From IMG/VR virus record IMGVR_UViG_3300006735_000026, positions 1 to 64,000 of that record: a stretch of DNA of 64,000 bases; one strand, written 5' to 3'. Positions 7,773-17,300 of this stretch are shown one piece after another. Position 1 is the first letter of the stretch; each line of letters starts with the position of its first letter. Source of the DNA: a virus. The position numbers were made by a program, and so were the translations under genes. Below the pieces are notes generated by a model, which worked only from the letters and a program-made list of their open reading frames with translations, had not been told where the DNA came from and did not search any database.

Positions 7773-10700
7773 TCAAGCGAATGAGGAGATAGTGAGGGTA
7801 GTAACATCATTTGCACTGATGACTTCTCCCTTCTTGAAGAAACCATCTACATTATCAACGGTGATTTGGTTAGTACCAAGAGCAGTAACAACACCTGTAG
7901 TGCCACTGGTTGCACCTGTGACAGTTGCACCGACTTCCATCGTTGTGATATCAGTCAGATTCAGTGTTGCATTAGTAGCGACAGTCGCGATATCAACTGT
8001 GCCACCTGTTGCAGGATTGCTACCATCAGCACCAGTTGCCTGAACAATGGTGATTGTTTCAGCAGCAACATATCCAGTGCCACCATCATTGATAGTGACG
8101 TTGGTGATTGCACCAGCAACTGCTGTGATATCAACAGTCAGAGATGCAGATCCAGAACCACCTGTTGTTGCCAGAGCAGTTCCTGTGACATAATTAGAAC
8201 CACCTGCGAGAGACGCCAAGTTCAGTGACAATACCTTACCAGCATTGGGGTTAGTAATAGTCACAGTATCAGAGATCAGATAATCAGAACCACCAGCGTT
8301 AACTGCAGCGGCAGTAATTACACCACCGACGACAGTAGTATCAACTGTCAAGGAAGAACCTGTGCCACCAGCGGTAGCAACATTAGTTCCTGCAGTGAAT
8401 CCACCGCCACCACCGTTAGCAACACCAAGGGTAACAACAGCACCAGGTGTAGGATCACCTGACAGGTTCAGAACCAAAGTGGTAGATGTTGCCAGGTTGT
8501 TGAGCATTGCCCTCAGTTGCTCAAACGCATTATCGAGTTTAGTTTGAACTCTTGCTTCAGTGTAATATTGATTAGTTCCTTCAGAAAGATCTGATGTGGA
8601 TTTGTTGGAAAGATCTAAGTTTGCACCAGTTGCAGCGGCAACACGAGCGTTAGCGCGAGCATCTGTATAGTAAAGATTAGTTCCTTCAGCAAGATTAGTA
8701 GTAGATTTAGTTGCAAGACTCGTATCGAAACGTGCCTGAGTATAGAAGACGTTAGTAGAACCTTCAGTTACATTGTCAGTATTGATATCTGCTTGGGTAA
8801 CAGAAAGAGCACCCGAACCATCGTGAGTAATACCAGTTCCGTATGTAAAGTGCGTGCGTGTGCGTGCAGCAGTAGTAAAGAGATTCGTTGAACCTTCAGT
8901 TACGTTATCGGTGTTGATATCTGCCTGAGTGACACTAAGAGCACCACCAGCACTCAGTTCTACACCTGTGCCGTATGTGAAGTGTGTGCGGGTCCTAGCA
9001 GCGGTTGTAAAGAGGTTTGTCGAACCTTCGGTTACATTATCAGTATTAACGTCTGATTGCGTTACAGAGAGCGTATAGGTGCCTGCAGTGTCATCATATA
9101 CCTTGGTGATACCAGTGCTTGCAACAAACAGTGCATCAATTCTGTCATCAACGCGCTCATTAGTGAAGTAAAGGTTAGTAGAACCTTCAGTGATGTCATC
9201 AGTATCATGGTTAGAAACATCAGATACTTGACCAGTGACATTACCAACCAGTGCTGCAGTGATTGTACCAGCAGCAAAGTTACCAGATGCATCACGAAGA
9301 ACAAGGTTGTTTGCCGAGTTGCTTGCTGTAGAAGCAACGTTAATTGTTGGATTACCAGAAACACCATCAGCATTCGTCAGTGTAATACCAGAGGATGCTG
9401 TGACAGCAAGTGTGCGCTGAGCATATGTGTTAGCAGCAGTTCTAGAAACGAAACCAGTGCCAGACATTGCAGCAAGTGCAGTGATGTCATCATCAACATA
9501 TGTTGTATTGATGGTTACATCAGCAGATCCGTTAAAGGATACAGTGCCAGAAACAACACCAGCAACTGCGATATTTCTTGCAGTCTCCAGAGTGGTTGCT
9601 GTAGAAGCATTACCAGTCAAAGCAGCAGTGATAGTTCCTGCAGCAAAGTCACCGTTAGAGTCACGGTTAACAACTGTAGATCCAGTGTTTGCACTTGCAG
9701 TTGTCATGCTGTCCAGAAGGTCAGCGTTCAGGTTGTTGATCTTGTCTGTTGTAGGAATAACCAGAGCAGGACCAGAAGAAACTTGAGATGTGATCTGACC
9801 ATCTACAGTCAGGGTGCCATCAATGTTGGCATTGGCATCAACATCAAGAGATGTGCCAGCGCCAGTAACATGAACAGAACCAGCACGAAGAGCACCGTCT
9901 GTACCAGAAAGAACTTCAGAGTTGTTAGTTGCACTTGTTAAGAATGCGAATTCTTGGGAGGATCTGTCGAATCCAAAGAAGCCAATTTTAGCAGAGCCGT
10001 CATAGTAACGGAATTCAACACCGCGATCCTTAGCATCATTTGACGCGGGTGCTGTGTCACCACCCACAGTAATAATAGGGTCATCGATAGTTGTGACCGT
10101 AGAATTGACAGTAGTTGTCGTTCCATTGATAGTAAGGTTTCCAGTAACAGTAAGATTAGACTCAGCAGTTACATCACCACCGATGTCTAGGGTGCCACGA
10201 ATATCAGTATTACCATTGTCGGTATCAACTGTAAATTTATCAGCAGCAGATCCATTTTGGATAGCAAATTCTTTATTATCTGCAGTGATAGTCACATTGT
10301 CGTGAGTTACCAAAGCACCAGAGATGTCTGCACTGCTATTAAGATCCAGAGCACCTGTCAGTTCAGTAGCACCATAGATTCTTGCAGCACCACCAACAGC
10401 GAGGTTCTTACCAACACCAGCACCACCAGTCAGACGGAATGCACCATCAGCAGCATAAGAACCAGTCAGGGTTTGCTGTGAGTTTGCAGTCAGAGTTGTG
10501 ACACCAGATACACCGAATGTATCGTTGATCTGTGTAGCATCACCAACAGTTAATGTGCCGATGATGTTTGTATTACCGTTATCAGTATCAACCTCAAACT
10601 TAGCAACAGCAGATCCATTTCTGACAGAGAAGAGTTCGTTTGCAGCATCAACAATCAGAGAATCGTTGATAGTTGTCTGACCCTGAACAACCAGAGTACC

Positions 10701-13700
10701 GTCAGTTGCGATGTTACCTGATGCAGAAGCAACGGTCATCTTGTCCGTGCTACCACTTCTAACAGCGAAGTTAGCATCAACATCAACAGTGTTGTTGAAT
10801 TCTGTTGCGCCAGTAACTGTAAGTTGAGCACCGAAGGTTACATTATCATCAACATTCAAGGTAGAGTTCAACTCAGTATGACCATCAACGGTCAATGTGC
10901 CTTCAATGTTTGTATTACCAGTTACATTATCGACAAAGAACTTATCGGTTGTGCCGTTTCTAACAGCGAAGTCTGCATCAACATCGACAGTACCGTTGAA
11001 CTCAGAGTTGCCAGCAACGTCAAGTGTGCCTTGAATATCGGTATTACCAGATGCACCAAGGACAGAGAACTTAACAGTATCGCCAGAGTTTCTTTTACCA
11101 ACAAACAGACCTTCACCAGATCCTGTACCACCAACATGTAAGGTAGTGTTAACACCAGCACCACCAAAGACTCTCAGGTTAGAAGTGTTGGAGTTTGAGA
11201 ATGATGGTGTGTATGTTGCAACAGAACCTGCCCTCATCTTATATCGGATGGACAGGTAGTTTCTTAGACCGTAGTTCTCAGTTGCGTCTTCTTGCTGGTT
11301 AAAGTCACCATTCAGGAAGATGTCACCGTTGAACAATACATCCTTATCAAAGTATCCACCACCATCTACTCTTAATGCACCATAATCACTATTTTGAATA
11401 GTGTGGGGAGCACCAGATAAGATATCGGGTTCATCTACAGATTCAAGATGAACCAGACCAGAAATATTTGCGTTATTATTAAGATCAAGAGCACCAGTAA
11501 GAGTTGTGCCTTGAGTTACTGCGAGAGTACCAGCAACGGATGTATTACCAGAAGCAGCAACAACGTTGAACTTGTTAGTATTAACGTTAAGGTTGCCAGT
11601 AATATCAGTTACACCACCGATACTTGCATTACCAGTTGTTGATTGGAACTCAATCTTCGTAGTTCCAGAACCATTATTAAGTTGTAAAGTCTTAGAAGCA
11701 CCTTGCAGTACCACACTGTCATCGAAACGAGATGTGCTAGTAACACGCAGTGTGCTATCAACATCCAGAAGACCACCGATATTGACTGCACCAGTGATAC
11801 CTGCACCACCAGCAACAACCAAATCACCAGTTGTGTTGGAAGAAGATGCAGTGCCAGTAGTTAACTTAAGGTTACCAGCAGTAATACCAGAAGCAGTACC
11901 AGAAAAGACTTCGGAAGAATTTGTAGCAGCATGAAGGAAACTATAACCACCTTCATGACCAGCCAGATCAGTATAGTTAGTATCCCAACCATAGAAACCT
12001 AAACGTGCTTGAGAATCATAATATCTAAACTCAACACCACGATCCTTGCTATCATCAGAAGCAGGAGCAGTATCACCACCAAGAGTGATGATAGGATCGT
12101 CTAATGTAGTAATTGTCGAATTGACTGTTGTGGTTGTACCATCAACTTGAAGATTACCACGAATTGTTACCAGACCACTAACATCTCTATCGTCGTTAGG
12201 GTCAATGAAAATATTACCAGTACCACCCAGATAGTTTGCCTGAATTCTCAGATCTTCTACATGTACCTTACCACCTGCATCAGTTGTATCAATATCAACA
12301 ACATTTTCTGCACTAATCGTGACTGTGCTGGTTCCAGAACCAGAGTTAGTCGATTGAATAGTAAGATTTCTAGCATCTGAAGAGTTTTGTGTCAGAGAGA
12401 GGGTGAGGTTACCATCTCCAGACTTATCCAATGCTTGAGCAACAGCGCCATCAAAAGTGATGTCAGGATCAGAGAAGTACGAGCGTACATTGATATCAAC
12501 TTCGCCAGCTCCGCTGTCCCCTGTATTATTAGCGCCAAACAGTAAATTACCGCTCGTGTCATTAACTTTAAGATAGTTAAGACGATTGAATCCTCTGTAT
12601 CCAGTGGTTGCAGTAAGTTCTTGATCAAGTTCAAAGTGCTCAACAGCACTACCATCAGCAAATGAAACACGGTTATTCTGTAATTGAAGATTATCTACAC
12701 CTGCAGCAGCAATAGTTACATGACCGCCTGCGGATACATCGAAATCCTCCTGTGCAAAACTAGCCAGTCCCTTCTGTTCCGTTGTTTCAGCCGCGAGGTA
12801 GCGCCATCCTCCATTATCACCACTGGAATGAGTAGGAGCACCAGCACCAGCAGCAATGTCTTCATATGCTTGATATACTTTGGATGCATTCTTGATAATA
12901 TCATATCTAGAATAAGTCGTACCTGCTGCATAATCTAGGGCAGTTGTTCCTTCAACTGCTGTAGCAATAGGTACAGTTGTGGCAGATGTTAAACGACCAT
13001 AGGCATCAACACTGAATTTTGTTGCATTAACAGTCTGACTACCAGCAACAGATGTCAGGGATTCAGTATTATAATCACCTGCTGAAACAGTTGTTGTAAT
13101 CAGATCAATGGTTGGGTTACCAGAAACACCAGAACCATCGTTAACAGAAATTCTACCAGCGTTACCAGTGATTGTTCTGGTTTGCATATTACCACCAGAA
13201 GCCCTGGCAAGCATACCAGTAGTGGTAAGACCTGCAATTGCTGCCAGGTCAAGGTCATAAGGTTGAGCAGATTGTCCCTCTACAGTTCCATCCAGACCAT
13301 ATGCAGCAAGGGTTGTCGGAGTTTCTGCATTACTAATTCTACCTTTTGCATCAACAGTGACCTTTGTATAGGTGCCAGTTGCAGATGCAGTACCATCATA
13401 GTGTGGAAGCGTAGCAATTAAATCTAGAGCAGCATTAATTGTGATGTTGGTGGAACCATCAAAAATAGCAGAACCTGTAAGGTCATCACCTAAAGTGATC
13501 TGTCTAGAAGATGCAAGACGAGCAGCGGTTGAAGCATTACCAATTAAGGTTGCTGTAATCGTACCTGCAGAAAAATTACCATCAGCATCTCTTTGTACTA
13601 GAGTATTTGCCGTATTGGATACAGATTCAACTGGTCGTTCATATCGAAGAGTGTTCCATGCGGATACACCGTCACCAATTTTGAACCGACCCGTGTCAAG

Positions 13701-13790
13701 TTCAATCCCTAATTCGCCCTGTGCCAGGGTTGGGTTAGAGTTTGCCCATTCTTGAGCGCCACCACGCCTTAATTGAATTCTATTTGCCAT
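7773..13790 (-). CDS. giant repetitive tail-fibre-like protein (2005 residues)
   Basis: This is probably a fibre that contacts the host surface. Residues 1-50 (NRIQLRRGGAQEWANSNPTL, then AQGELGIELDTGRFKIGDG) match the N-terminal domain seen in many phage fibres and in the Bordetella phage Mtd protein. The body consists of beta repeats of about 40 residues with GNTNIxGTLxVxG signatures. It includes two long similar blocks near 553-630 and 1227-1303 (TTTTVNST, DDPIIT, GGDTAPAS, DRGVEFRYYD). Residues about 1530-1750 hold tandem TEGSTNLFTTAARTRTHFTY repeats and the C-terminus has GSGY-like modules. A late promoter and a terminator lie just upstream, so it begins its own transcript leading into gp13-16. 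No peptidase or chaperone domain is visible at the end. Confidence 0.85.
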   Translation of the reverse strand: MANRIQLRRGGAQEWANSNPTLAQGELGIELDTGRFKIGDGVSAWNTLRYERPVESVSNTANTLVQRDADGNFSAGTITATLIGNASTAARLASSRQITLGDDLTGSAIFDGSTNITINAALDLIATLPHYDGTASATGTYTKVTVDAKGRISNAETPTTLAAYGLDGTVEGQSAQPYDLDLAAIAGLTTTGMLARASGGNMQTRTITGNAGRISVNDGSGVSGNPTIDLITTTVSAGDYNTESLTSVAGSQTVNATKFSVDAYGRLTSATTVPIATAVEGTTALDYAAGTTYSRYDIIKNASKVYQAYEDIAAGAGAPTHSSGDNGGWRYLAAETTEQKGLASFAQEDFDVSAGGHVTIAAAGVDNLQLQNNRVSFADGSAVEHFELDQELTATTGYRGFNRLNYLKVNDTSGNLLFGANNTGDSGAGEVDINVRSYFSDPDITFDGAVAQALDKSGDGNLTLSLTQNSSDARNLTIQSTNSGSGTSTVTISAENVVDIDTTDAGGKVHVEDLRIQANYLGGTGNIFIDPNDDRDVSGLVTIRGNLQVDGTTTTVNSTITTLDDPIITLGGDTAPASDDSKDRGVEFRYYDSQARLGFYGWDTNYTDLAGHEGGYSFLHAATNSSEVFSGTASGITAGNLKLTTGTASSSNTTGDLVVAGGAGITGAVNIGGLLDVDSTLRVTSTSRFDDSVVLQGASKTLQLNNGSGTTKIEFQSTTGNASIGGVTDITGNLNVNTNKFNVVAASGNTSVAGTLAVTQGTTLTGALDLNNNANISGLVHLESVDEPDILSGAPHTIQNSDYGALRVDGGGYFDKDVLFNGDIFLNGDFNQQEDATENYGLRNYLSIRYKMRAGSVATYTPSFSNSNTSNLRVFGGAGVNTTLHVGGTGSGEGLFVGKRNSGDTVKFSVLGASGNTDIQGTLDVAGNSEFNGTVDVDADFAVRNGTTDKFFVDNVTGNTNIEGTLTVDGHTELNSTLNVDDNVTFGAQLTVTGATEFNNTVDVDANFAVRSGSTDKMTVASASGNIATDGTLVVQGQTTINDSLIVDAANELFSVRNGSAVAKFEVDTDNGNTNIIGTLTVGDATQINDTFGVSGVTTLTANSQQTLTGSYAADGAFRLTGGAGVGKNLAVGGAARIYGATELTGALDLNSSADISGALVTHDNVTITADNKEFAIQNGSAADKFTVDTDNGNTDIRGTLDIGGDVTAESNLTVTGNLTINGTTTTVNSTVTTIDDPIITVGGDTAPASNDAKDRGVEFRYYDGSAKIGFFGFDRSSQEFAFLTSATNNSEVLSGTDGALRAGSVHVTGAGTSLDVDANANIDGTLTVDGQITSQVSSGPALVIPTTDKINNLNADLLDSMTTASANTGSTVVNRDSNGDFAAGTITAALTGNASTATTLETARNIAVAGVVSGTVSFNGSADVTINTTYVDDDITALAAMSGTGFVSRTAANTYAQRTLAVTASSGITLTNADGVSGNPTINVASTASNSANNLVLRDASGNFAAGTITAALVGNVTGQVSDVSNHDTDDITEGSTNLYFTNERVDDRIDALFVASTGITKVYDDTAGTYTLSVTQSDVNTDNVTEGSTNLFTTAARTRTHFTYGTGVELSAGGALSVTQADINTDNVTEGSTNLFTTAARTRTHFTYGTGITHDGSGALSVTQADINTDNVTEGSTNVFYTQARFDTSLATKSTTNLAEGTNLYYTDARANARVAAATGANLDLSNKSTSDLSEGTNQYYTEARVQTKLDNAFEQLRAMLNNLATSTTLVLNLSGDPTPGAVVTLGVANGGGGGFTAGTNVATAGGTGSSLTVDTTVVGGVITAAAVNAGGSDYLISDTVTITNPNAGKVLSLNLASLAGGSNYVTGTALATTGGSGSASLTVDITAVAGAITNVTINDGGTGYVAAETITIVQATGADGSNPATGGTVDIATVATNATLNLTDITTMEVGATVTGATSGTTGVVTALGTNQITVDNVDGFFKKGEVISANDVTTLTISSFA
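8545..9200 (-). repeat. tandem coding repeats in the fibre gene
   Basis: This stretch encodes successive copies of (T/S)EGSTNLxxTxAR and shorter (S/A)EGTNxYYTxAR units. The best-conserved copies repeat at about 129 bases (43 codons), for example the copies near 8755-8880 and 8880-9010. They are similar in DNA as well as protein. Such repeats can expand or contract by recombination. Confidence 0.7.
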
Positions 13791-13827
13791 TTTTTACGAC
13801 AACTCTACAGAGATAATGCTTCCAAGT

Positions 13828-13835
13828 TATTTATG
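13828..13835 (-). promoter_or_regulatory. T4-type late promoter (CATAAATA)
   Basis: On the minus strand the site reads CATAAATA, followed by A. It lies in the 78-base gap between the fibre gene and the 76-residue gene, 38 bases before the fibre ATG and just after a terminator hairpin. The combination of gap position, terminator and match makes it one of the best late promoters in the window. Confidence 0.6.
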
Positions 13836-13840
13836 CTAGT

Positions 13841-13867
13841 AAAAAAGGGGAACAATGTCCCCCTTTG
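13841..13867 (-). terminator. rho-independent terminator
   Basis: The minus strand forms an AAAGGGG/CCCCTTT stem with a short ACATTG-type loop, followed by a run of T, immediately after the stop of the 76-residue gene at 13869. It would end transcripts coming from the DUF4815-type gene and its two small followers before the fibre promoter. Confidence 0.7.
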
Positions 13868-13868
13868 A

Positions 13869-14099
13869 TTATTCAGCGGTTACTTCATCAACCTCATCTT
13901 CATCAGGGGGATGGGAAGCGGTTTCTTCCGCCTGAGGATTGTAATATTCTAGAGCTTCGATTGCACCCTGAAGTTTAAGTGCAACGTTCTCATTCTCTTT
14001 GATTTTAGTAGCGAGTTGTTGATTTTCATCAATCAATGCCTTGAATCGCTCCTTGAACTGTCGGAGCATTTCAGTTTGAGAAACTTGTTCAATTGACAT
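13869..14099 (-). CDS. 76-residue coiled-coil protein
   Basis: The protein is predicted to be one long helix. The heptad-like stretch from about residue 9 to 50 (MLRQFKERFKALIDENQQLA and onward) could form a coiled coil. It ends in a very acidic tail (PPDEDEVDEVTAE). There is no known domain. It lies between the small gene at 14106 (6-base gap) and a terminator, at the end of the transcript carrying the DUF4815-type protein. It could be a small chaperone or oligomerisation partner for the fibre proteins; that is inference from position only. Confidence 0.75.
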   Translation of the reverse strand: MSIEQVSQTEMLRQFKERFKALIDENQQLATKIKENENVALKLQGAIEALEYYNPQAEETASHPPDEDEVDEVTAE

Positions 14100-14105
14100 A
14101 ATAAA

Positions 14106-14336
14106 CTATTTTTGATTTTGGACTAACGTTAGTAAGAGTGCTTTGATGTCACTCATTTCAGATTTTAACTGAGAAACCTCTTTTTGTAAAGCTTGTTTAT
14201 CAGTCTTTTCTTGCTGGCGTCTATTGTAAGATGCCATATATTTATCGTAGTCGGACTGGTTACCATTCACGATAGCATTAGAGGAGGGATCTCTAAACCA
14301 TCCCTCCTTACCTTCTACAGGAATTAATTCATCCAT
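14106..14336 (-). CDS. 76-residue coiled-coil protein
   Basis: The N-terminal half (GKEGWFRDPSSNAIVNGNQSDYDKYMASYNRR) has the pattern of a short conserved phage motif. The C-terminal half (KQALQKEVSQLKSEMSDIKALL) is a clear coiled coil. It starts two bases after the stop of the 2446-residue gene and precedes another coiled-coil gene. This pair of small proteins is common beside large cyanophage structural genes, but no function is established that I can name. Confidence 0.78.
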   Translation of the reverse strand: MDELIPVEGKEGWFRDPSSNAIVNGNQSDYDKYMASYNRRQQEKTDKQALQKEVSQLKSEMSDIKALLLTLVQNQK

Positions 14337-14338
14337 AA

Positions 14339-17300
14339 TTATGTTGCAAGAGCAATAGCACGAAGATCAGCGATAAGAGGAATTCTTGCTTGGTTTGAAG
14401 ATCTTAACACAATCTTGATTTGGAATGCGTTGAAGTTCAAACCACTTACCTCATAGTAATAATCCTTCCACAGAACTTCTTCTGATGGAGAAGAATCGTA
14501 CTGCAATGGCAGCGGCATCAGTGTCCAACCAACTGAATCAACATCCTCATTAGTACCAGAATTAAAGATTCTATAATAGATTCTGACTTCTGATTCGGGA
14601 GGACGGGACATCTGGAAATCAACTCTCAGAGATCTAGATTCTCTGATCAGTCTTGCAAGACGTGTGATGTAAACCGCATCGTTCTGATCACCGAAAGGCA
14701 GCGTTGATACATCTTGAGATGTGTCAATTTGTGATTGCTGACCATAAGCATCAGGACCACCAGGCCATTGATTGATTCTATTCGTTGTTGTGATTAACGA
14801 ACATCTGTCAAGATCGACAACAGGTGAAAGAGTTGATTTCTCTGTAGAGAGATCAATCTGCATATTGAATGACTTCTGACCACTCAGTTTTGCCAGTTCA
14901 TTAACCTCAGAACAAATCATTCTGGGATTATCAAAGAGGTTGATATCATTCAATGTGACGGGTGCGTATGTTCCGTCATTAACGAATGATGCCTGATCAA
15001 CAGAAGAACTTCCGTTGCCAATTGATGTTGCGCTAGTAGTATTTACCCTAGCAGTAATATCGGTTTCTGGGAGATCCATAACCGAGATAGAAGGTGTCAG
15101 AGTCTCAAACTGAACGTTCTGCGTTGCGAATACAGCGTTACCACCACTTCTAATGCCGTTGTTAGCAACACCAGTGATATGTAACATGTAAGTATCCAAC
15201 CAAGGGCAGGAAACACTTGTGTGTGTTTTGTTGATATCAATCAGAGGAATACCATCCAGGTTGTAGCACTTGACTAATGCACCAGATGCATGAGTTGCTT
15301 CTGTGGTGCTGTTTGCACCTCTACCAGAAGTCGCTACAGTAATGGTCTTACCATCAGCAGAGATAGCAGAATATTGAATCAATTCTGTACCAATCTGAAT
15401 GTATCCAGGGTTGGTGTTACTAATAGCAGCACCGTTAACAACTTTGTGGAAGAGTGCTGCATTAGCAACGGTGATTGATGTAGCACCAGTTGAAAGAGCA
15501 CTAGTAAGTGTAGTATCCGAAATCTCAGACACAACACCTTCGACCTTCACATTATTAGATCTGTTGTGCATGCCATGGTTTCTATGGAATACCAGAACTT
15601 CTGTTTGATCACTATCGAATGTAGGTGCTGCAGTCAGATATGCTCCGAAAGAATCGCCACTTTCTACAGAAGATGTGACGGTTGCAGACCAACCACCAGG
15701 TTCGCTCAAACTTTCAGTATCTGTAAATGCACCAGTGATATAGTGGAGAACAAGGTTTGCTGAACCATCCCAAGTCTTAACAATACCAATTGCATTAGAT
15801 GTTGCACCAGTAACGATGTCACCAACTTCCAATGTTCCAGAAGCACTACCTACAACCATAGTTGCAATTGCTTCAGAAGATCTTACCAGATAGGTATTAG
15901 CAGTTCCTTGTAACCAAGAACCAGACGTATCTGTGACAGTAATTGTGTCGGATACACTACCAGAAGTAGTTGTGGAAACTACAGTTGCTTGAGCAGCACT
16001 GGTTTGTTGCAGGAGACGAGCACCTTGACTAAATGTGTATTGAGTCGCAGCGGCACCAAGAGACAGAACCAACTTAGGTTTGATAGTAAGAATAGGATTC
16101 TCAATCAATCTATGAACACCATTGTTACCCTTACCCTGAGGAGTATTTTGCAGAGAAACAGTACCAGTGGTAGATGTGAAGTTTGCACGATAGATTGTGA
16201 ACTTCAGGTCTTCATATTGATCAGCAGTCCAGGTAGATGCGTTCTGTGATTTGAACAGAACACCAGCATAAGGTTGTTCTGAGATCGTTCTAGTTCCAGT
16301 TACATCAACGTCACCCATTCTGGAGATCCAGACTTTATATTCATTAGAGTCAGACAGGAGAACAAAGCAATATTCAACTGAAGACTTGATATAAACAGGT
16401 GCTTTGAATGTGAATCTAGTAGGAACTGCAGCACTTTCAGAAATCTCAATGTTGTCAGGAGTGATCGTGACATCAGAGAAAGGAAGAATAGTCTTTGTAG
16501 GATAACCATTTTCCATGGTTCTGATCTGCATGGAGATAGGAATGTTCGTATCCTTAGTATTGAAGAAGATATCAACACCAGTCAAGAACATACCACCCTC
16601 TTCCTCAACAATAAAGGATTGTGCGAGAGGGTCATACCAACCAATCTGACGTGTTTCAGTTCTGGTTGTTTGTACAACTCTGTCTTCTGTAACTGTGTCT
16701 CTAACAATCTCAGCGTTTCTAACTGCCAAGATGTTCTCACGAACAGTTTGAAGAGTACCAGTTGCAGAATAAGTTGCGTCTGCAGATGAATCAACTGCAC
16801 CAGGTGCCTTGCTATTCTCTTCAGATGTTGTAAATCTGAATGCACGAGTACCAGTTGCCCAACGAGGATTAGCATCATTCTTCGGAGAAGGAATGAACAG
16901 ACAACCTTGAATGTTACCAACGTTATCAGTCAGAAGACGACGATCTTTAACAACTGCAACTGCACCAGAGGTTTGACCAACCAACAGTTCGCCAACCTGA
17001 ACATTACCAAAGTAATCAGGAGATACAGTTTCAGAGATTGCAGTAATATCGTGATTCAGGTATTCAGTCTGAGAAGAATATGATGTGGGAAGAACTTCTG
17101 TACCCTTACCATAAGGATTAGTCTTATATCCATCATCAGGAGCAACAACTTTCAGTTGGCAACCAGATGTACCACCGATAACAGTTTCTCCTACAACGAA
17201 AGGAGTTTCATTTGTTCTGGAGTCGGTTGTAGAGTTCTTGATAATTTCAATAACTTTAGGTGTGATGTAATTAGTAACACTAACACCATCAAAGAATGCA

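Noticed and set aside
9057-9941. A 294-codon + strand frame opposite the fibre gene.
   Set aside because: The product is a Cys/Ser/Arg-rich reflection of the repetitive fibre sequence and lacks any start signal.
14235-14244. GATAAATA late-promoter match on the minus strand.
   Set aside because: It lies inside the 76-residue gene encoding Asp-Lys-Tyr, over 130 bases from the next start, so it is more likely coding coincidence.
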